The notes beneath the pieces are model-generated. The model saw nothing but the letters and a program-made list of their open reading frames with translations. It made no database searches and was not told the origin of the DNA. DNA of 64,000 nucleotides from Capsicum annuum (taxonomy: Eukaryota > Streptophyta > Magnoliopsida > Solanales > Solanaceae). Below, one piece after another: positions 58,596 to 64,000 of the stretch. Location of the stretch: positions 181,522 through 245,521 of the forward strand of contig NW_025856403.1 of assembly GCF_002878395.1 (NCBI RefSeq). The letters are read 5' to 3'. Every line of letters starts with the position of its first letter. Position 1 is the stretch's first letter. Both the position numbers and the translations under genes were made by a program.

Positions 58596-58768
58596 AATGT
58601 CCAAAAGACCCCTTAGTCAATTTTTTCACTTTAGGTGCCCTTGGTGTGTAGAATGTGGGCTTTTTTTGAGCTTGTTGAGGCCCTCATTGCACTTCATTTT
58701 CACAAACCAAGTGTTGGTTCCAAGATACACCCTCATAAGTCCATCTACGTGATCATACTTGTATCACT
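58596..58768 (-). repeat. Element B 5' LTR, second piece
   Basis: AATGTCCAAAAGACCCC onward matches 25656-25828 and ends CATACTTGTATCA. Its first five bases, AATGT, duplicate 37898-37902. Confidence 0.8.
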
Positions 58769-59781
58769 TCCACTCCTCCTTTTCAATTGCTTCTTCATAA
58801 AATATAGGATTTGAAATAATAAAAGTAAACTGACAAGACTGATTAGAATATCTGGGATTCCCTTTTCTGACTCTTATTGATCTTCATAGTGAAGGTCCAT
58901 CAAGTGTTGTAGATTTCTCCGGTGCAATTGCATCTTCAACTGAATATGAGGCAGCCTCTTGTCCTTCAGAGACTTCAAAGGGTATCAAAACCTCCTGTTG
59001 CATTTGTTTTTCACTCCAATTCTAACTTGACTTTTCATCAAACATAATATTTTTGCTTATTATCACTTTGCCATTAAGAGGGTTATATAACCTGTATGCT
59101 TTGGATTCAAGACAATAACCGATGAAAATAAATTTTTGTGATTTTTCATCTAGTTTTTAATGAGTTTGGGAGTTAACCAAAGCACAAGCCATACATCAAA
59201 AAATTTGTAAATGGCTTACCGAAGGACTTGTACCTTTCCAAGCTTCATATGGCGTTTGATTCATGATAGCCTTTGTAGGAGATGGGTTCAGTAGGTACAC
59301 TGAGGTTGCAACTGCTTCTTCCCACTATTGGTTTGGAAGACCCTTTCCTTTCAATAAACTTCTTGCCATCTCTACAATGGTACAATTCTTGCGTTCAACT
59401 TTTGCTCCGGTGTGTAGGGTGCGATAAGTACCCTGTGTATTCCAGATTCTTCAAAAAACATGGACAAATTCATTAGATAAGAACTCACCACCTCTGCCTA
59501 TTTGGAGAGTTTTTATGTGCAACCCCTTTGATTCTCCACTAACGCCTTCTATATTCTAAAATTCTCAAAAGATTCTGATTTTTATTTTAGAAAATACACC
59601 CAACTTAATCGACTAAATTCATCTGTAATGAGTAAAAAATATCGACTTTCACAAAAATATTTAGTATTCATTTGACCACACAAATTTTCATGAATTAATT
59701 CTAGGCAAGTAGAAGCTCTCTAAACCTTTCCAACAGGAAATGACTTTCTACTTTGCTTCCCATAAATGCAACCTTCGCATA
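58769..59781 (-). pseudogene. Copia-1 integrase core and C-terminus
   Basis: Read on minus with shifts: FFEESGIHRVLIAPYT, then AKVERKNCTIVEMARSLLK (the glutamate of the DDE triad), then NPSPTKAIMNQTPYEAWKGT. Further on comes LDEKSQKFIFIGYCLESKAY then RLYNPLNGKVIISKNIMFDE, the copia integrase C-terminal block. The second catalytic aspartate region (normally RTDRGGEF) is not readable. It ends at the inserted element at 58768. Confidence 0.8.
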
Positions 59782-60400
59782 AATCAACAGAATTAATTTT
59801 TTGGTAATCCAATGACCATACCTTTTTGTCTTAGCAGCTTTTGTCCCTTGAAATTGAGATGCCCATACCTCAAATGCCACAATTCAAAGTTATTTTTTGT
59901 ATCAGTAACCAAAGCTAAATTTTCCACATCTGAAACTTTTAGCGAAAACATTTTATTTTTAGCCATGAGCACATTAACCATTGTTTGTGCTGATTTTTTT
60001 CTTTAATAACACATGCTCCATCATCAAACAAAACTGAATATCCAGCAACCATTAGTTGCCCAACACTCAGTAAATTATGTGCCAAACTAGGAACAAATTG
60101 AACATCCTGAAAAAGTTTTACTTTATCATGGCTGCATTTAATTGCTACTATTCCTTTTCTTTCCACTTGAAGGTCGTTATTATCACCAAGACTGGCTGTT
60201 GATCTTTGTGTCTCGTCAAGTTCTTTGAAGATTGACTTCATGCCTGACATATGGTTGGAACAACCACATATCCCTTGTAACTTCATTAGTATCAAAATAA
60301 GCCATGAGTAACTTACTCTCTTCATTAGTTGTTTCAACATAATTCGCTTGTTTATCCTGTACCAGCAATCTGCTTTCACATGACCAAACTCTTGAAATGA
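59782..60400 (-). pseudogene. Copia-1 protease and GAG-pre-integrase region
   Basis: The frame 59939-60406 contains CGCSNHMSGMKSIFKELDET (protease-type region, expected D-S/T-G just before) then VQFVPSLAHNLLSVGQLMVA and GYSVLFDDGACVI, the order of copia protease ends. The next frame, 59793-59981, reads MAKNKMFSLK, then NNFELWHLRYGHLNFKGQKL with the zinc histidines of the GAG-pre-integrase domain. The two frames overlap by a shift. Confidence 0.8.
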
Positions 60401-61200
60401 TAACACTGCTTGTTGCTTTTATTGCTCCTTTAATCATTAAAGTTCCTTTTTTCAAAGCCTCTACCCTAGCCTCGACCTCGACCTCGACTATTTCCACGAA
60501 ATGCACCTCTGCCTCATTCTCTTCCTATTGCTTCCTTATCATAATCTCTTAAATTGGGTGCCTCTACCTTAAATTGAAATGCTTTTTCTTCCTACTTTTC
60601 TGCTTACTTGTTTATCCTTGCCTCGTGGGCTTGCAAAGAACCCATTAATTCATCGAATGAAAAATTCAACAGATCTTTGGAATCCTCAATTGCAACCATA
60701 ATATGATCAAATTTAGGAGTTCAACTCCTCAGAATTTTTTCAACAGCGGTTTGATCAGTTATTTGGTCTCCGTATGACCTCATTTGACTAATAATATCCA
60801 TTGATCTAGACAAGAAATCTTGCACAAATTCATTTCCTTTCACGATTAAAGCTTCAAAATTATGCCAAAAAGTTTGGAGTTTTACAACTATTACCTTTGA
60901 GGAGCCTTGAAATTCAGTTTGCAAAATTCTACATGCTTCCCTTGAAGTGGTGGCTACTGCAATTCAGGAAAACACCGTCTCATAGACTTTCTGTCGATGG
61001 AAGAATCATGTCTTTGCGTCTATCTTTTTGTTTTCCTTCAGTATCTACTCTTCATTTGGATTTGCATACTCGGTCTCAATAAAGTCCCAAAGATCTTGTG
61101 ACTGAAACAAAGTCTTCATCTTGATACTCCAAAACTGATAACTTTGTCCTGCGGGATGGAAGGCTGAGATATGTTCAATGAATTTCCAATGGAAGCCATG
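60401..61200 (-). pseudogene. Copia-1 gag
   Basis: Start at the ATG at 61200 (MASIGNSLNISQPSIPQDKV). After a frame change it reads NYQFWSIKMKTLFQSQDLWD and FIETEYANPNEE, the conserved copia gag N-terminus. 60721-60924 gives LQTFWHNFEALIVKGNEF and ISQMRSYGDQITDQTAVEKI, the UBN2 gag core. 60420-60560 encodes a basic, zinc-knuckle-adjacent segment. Stops and shifts separate all pieces. Gag would form the particle and bind element RNA. Confidence 0.8.
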
Positions 61201-61240
61201 GGTTTTTTACTGTTAATAAGATCACTTCAATCTAAACCTA

Positions 61241-61252
61241 GCTTTGATACCA
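61241..61252 (-). promoter_or_regulatory. Copia-1 primer-binding site
   Basis: On minus TGGTATCAAAGC, complementary to the 3' end of a tRNA-Met with one difference from the common TGGTATCAGAGC. It lies four bases inside the LTR. Confidence 0.8.
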
Positions 61253-61256
61253 TAGA

Positions 61257-61602
61257 TGTTGGAGAAAAGATCTGAAGCTCACTTCAGAACAAAATATAAG
61301 AAAGAAAAAAAAGACTAGCAGGGAAATAGAATGGCAGAGAGTTTTCTAGAATTGCAAGACTGTTTTATTCTCTATACCATTCATGCTGATAAACCCTTAT
61401 AAGCAACTTACAACTAAACTAAAGATGTAAAAACAAGGGGTACTAACTGCACTAAATAGGCACTAACTCAGTAGTGCTTTCAACTAAGAAGACAAACTTA
61501 TGGACTAAACAACAACTACTCTAGAATAATTCAAAAACAGTAAATGCTTAAAGGTAGCTGCAGTAACTTTTCTCCTCTTTTTTTTGAATCACTTATTCAA
61601 CA
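61257..61602 (-). repeat. Copia-1 5' LTR
   Basis: 346 bases from TGTTGGAGAAAAG to CACTTATTCAACA, with perfect TGTTG/CAACA ends. This is a typical length for Tork/Tnt1-like elements. Confidence 0.85.
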
Positions 61603-62456
61603 AATGGTGTGACTTTAATATGGAGCTTTAAAAAATTCATCAAAACCTTATCGGATCATATCGATATCAATGAAAAATTAAAATAATTTAAACGGTTTTG
61701 AAAATATCAAATTTGGTTGTGTAATAAAATAACTAAAAAACTGATATATGACGTAATTGTTAAAAGAAATAATCAACCAAATTTGCCTTTCATCATTCAT
61801 ATTGTGCCATCTCAGTTTGTTGTCTATATGAGTTGAGCCCGATTGGTAACTAGTTGATTTCAATCGGTATACCAAACAACTACAATTGAAATCTAGTCAC
61901 ATCTACACACTTCTACCTCATGGGTGAAATAATATAACTTTAGTTAGAATTACGTACATTTGTTTTTTTCCCTTTACCCAACAGTGATTCGATTAGCAAG
62001 AGGTAAGTGGATAGCTAACATTCTTTTAAGTATAGATCAAACTTGTTTTTGTATTTGAAGGTTAGACAATAACTGGCAACTTATTTCATTTTTTCAATTT
62101 TGAAATTCAGGTATAAGCCGCTTCAATATATTGTTTCTTTCTAAATGCAGTGTTACATCTTCACAAATCATTGAGAATTATTTCCAAAAGTAATCTATCA
62201 AATATAATCAATCTTTAACGAGTAAACCTATTGTAGGTGGCTTTAATTAGGGAATGCAGGAAAATAATTTAAAAAGGAAAAAAAAGGTGATAAAACTAAA
62301 TGCTTTCTATATCTTCGGAATGAAATTGTAAATGCATACATTAAATCCTATTAATACAAGAATTAATAAGGCTGTCATAAACTAAACTGTGAAACCTAAA
62401 CACTTGGGAAAAATAATCCCATCAATGGCTCCACTTCACTTATTTCTTTTTAATAA
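61603..62456. other. Flanking spacer, nothing identified
   Basis: AT-rich DNA between copia-1 and the Helitron. An imperfect hairpin (CTAGTTGATTTCAAT with ATTGAAATCTAG) lies near 61853-61895. No supported gene. Confidence 0.4.
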
Positions 62457-64000
62457 TTAGATAGGTATGATCCGTGTTAGCATGGACCCAACGTGAAGAA
62501 GATTTATAGTCTTTTTAAATTGAGTAACTCGAAACACAACATACAAATAATCACATTCTTTTTACTACAAGAAATTCTTAGCCAAAACATATATACTACA
62601 CTGGCAAGGGTAATTTCATATCCCTGTTTCATTGTTGAAATTTTCTCTATTACATCTCCTTCATTTTGCGGACCTCCAGTTTCAGATTCCTAGTCTCTCA
62701 TCATCCATAGTCCATAAAAGTGATAGCAACACAAGACTCATATTCATTGTAGAATTAACTATGATTCTCGAATACATTGTTTACTACTCATACACTAAAA
62801 TGTCATTTAATAGCTAAAAAAATGTAATTTTGTCACCTCAATAATGGGCCACTACAATGTTATGATTATTGATGTGGTTATAGATTCTCTAATCTAGACA
62901 GTGCTAAACAAACCTCCGAATAAGTCATTGGATATAAGATTTTCCTTGAATTCACATTTAGTTGTTTGTCCATTTCCTCCTCCATGTTAGATGCTCTCTC
63001 TTCACCTTTGAATTTGGAGTGATTTCTCTTTGAACCAAGGATAATGGATTAGCTTCCGCCTTTTTACTTCATAAGAATTCTTAAGTTATCAATAATGTTA
63101 TTTTCACACGGAACAAAATATAATTATATCTTTTATTTAAAGATATCTTTGACCAAAAAGCCAAAAGTGCGGTTGAGCTATACATAAGCTGAAGCCCATT
63201 GAACATATTTGTACAATAACATCAAAGTAGTTGTTAAAATGAAACTACAGAAGTTGTCTAGGAAGGACAAATAGTACATTGAGCAAATATATTTTTTGAA
63301 ATTATTGGCATTTCTTGAAAGATGGAATTGTCTACATTATTGTGCAATAACTACCTTCTTTCAAGTTTAAGACTACAATGAAGTCACTATTTTTTTACTA
63401 CAGCTGCAAGAGTTAACAAGACTAAAAATTTGCAAAAGCAAACAGAAGCGTAGCTGCAAACACATTTGGTTTCTCTCATAAATCAAGCCGGAGTCAGTTC
63501 AACACTTTCACCAAACATTTCATACGCAAATTAAACTTTTTATTATCACTTTGTGACCCCCAAAACAAAAGAAGTAGAAGAAAACTGATGGGAAACTGAA
63601 AATTAATGCAACTGTCACTTGGCAGCCATACCGGAATATAAATTCAATGTCTTAACTCATATAGATCATTCAAGATTTAAAATAAATGCAAGAATCAAGA
63701 CAATACAAATTGAAAACTAACTAGTTTATGTACGCATCATAGAGAAGATCCTATGTGATTTTTAAATTGTTACTCTTACTAGTAAATTTTTAATCCATAT
63801 CACGCATTAAAAAATGACAGCAGATAACTGAGAAGGGGTGAAAGATTGCTTAACTGTTAACGGACCAAATCTGGAAAAACTATGCCTGTGAAGGAACGTA
63901 TACCCGTGGAAATCAATAAAACAAAAATCTTTAATCTGTACAAATGTAATAATTTTAGCATCTTCTGACTAAATATATCGAAGAAACAATCCAACATCTT
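62457..64000 (-). mobile_element. Helitron, 3' terminal part (copy 2), runs off the window
   Basis: On minus it ends CTATCTAA then T; the hairpin is at 62469-62488 (GATCCGTG, TTAG, CATGGACC; two mismatches from copy 1). The following 1.5 kb is collinear with 2609-4205 to the last base. No helicase frame visible. Same orientation as copy 1. Confidence 0.65.

Larger units (their letters stand above)
25051..58768 (-). mobile_element. LTR element B, inserted in copia-1 and itself heavily nested
   Basis: LTR ends are TGATACAAG (25051) and TTGTATCA (58768). The left LTR is intact (25051-25828). The right one is in two pieces (37418-37902 and 58596-58768), split by LARD2. The minus orientation is inferred from a polypurine tract next to the left LTR (AAGAAGGGAAGGA on minus) and from DLRSNPFQEGKDD in frame there, a C-terminal ending I associate with plant Ty3/gypsy polyproteins. 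No RT or integrase remains, so the class is uncertain. Flanks ATTCC/CTTCC are an approximate 5-bp duplication. Confidence 0.7.
23681..61602 (-). mobile_element. Tnt1-like copia element (copia-1), split by a 33.7-kb nest
   Basis: The outermost layer of the right block. The 5' LTR is at 61257-61602; gag, protease and integrase run down to 58769; then an inserted element (25051-58768); then reverse transcriptase, RNase H and a truncated 3' LTR (23681-23833). Both LTRs share ACTAACTGCACTAAATAGG and CTCAGTAGTGCTTTC. The primer site is TGGTATCAAAGC. The reading frame picks up on both sides of the insertion, with an approximate 5-bp duplication (ATTCC/CTTCC). There are many stops and an RT deletion, so it is dead. 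Confidence 0.85.

Noticed and set aside
1..64000. Intact host gene, tRNA or rRNA gene, or integrated pararetrovirus
   Set aside because: No continuous domain-bearing frame outside transposons, no recognisable RNA gene, and no movement-protein or coat-protein-like order beside any RT; all RT matches are Ty3/gypsy or Ty1/copia type.

Overview
The window is a gene-poor, AT-rich block of plant nuclear DNA built almost entirely from transposable elements inserted into one another. Families seen are Ty3/gypsy chromovirus, Sirevirus and Tnt1-like copia, hAT, Helitron, foldback, and long-LTR non-autonomous elements. All of them use plant-style tRNA-Met primer sites. The mix suggests a large-genome eudicot, possibly Solanaceae, but the species is an inference. 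I found no intact host gene, tRNA, rRNA or CRISPR array. Every element open reading frame carries stops, shifts or deletions.

Left block (1-18025). A long foldback palindrome (1-1305, resuming at 18003) was hit near its right tip by a hAT transposon. The hAT spans 1306-17994 on the minus strand, with an 8-bp duplication ACTTGAAG and TAAGGGTKTCAA ends. Inside it lie an AT-rich tandem array (1680-2608), a Helitron whose 3' end is at 2609, a rearranged foldback fragment (6030-6276) and a decayed Tekay-type chromovirus (6277-14866, minus). The broken hAT transposase is at 14907-17349.

Middle spacer (18026-23680). AT-rich DNA holds short repeats and one frameshifted gene-like fragment (18261-18474). 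It is followed by a solo LTR with a perfect GTTTT duplication (21146-23430).

Right block (23681-61602), a five-level nest. A Tnt1-like copia element (minus) is split by a second LTR element, B (25051-58768). B contains a long-LTR element (LARD1, 27767-35664), a truncated LTR (35665-37414) and a second long-LTR element (LARD2, 37903-58595). The right LTR of LARD2 was hit again by a solo LTR (43742-46299) and a full-length Sirevirus with an env-like third reading frame (48286-57699). Target-site duplications support most of these steps, so the order of insertion can be read directly.

Right edge. After a short unassigned flank, a second copy of the same Helitron starts at 62457 and runs off the window.

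Most worth checking: the near-complete foldback palindrome, the 37-bp minisatellite whose copy number differs between two LTRs of one element, the conserved splice-donor-like AAGGTATGTGGG motif in several LTR families, the two long-LTR non-autonomous elements, and the paired Helitron copies.
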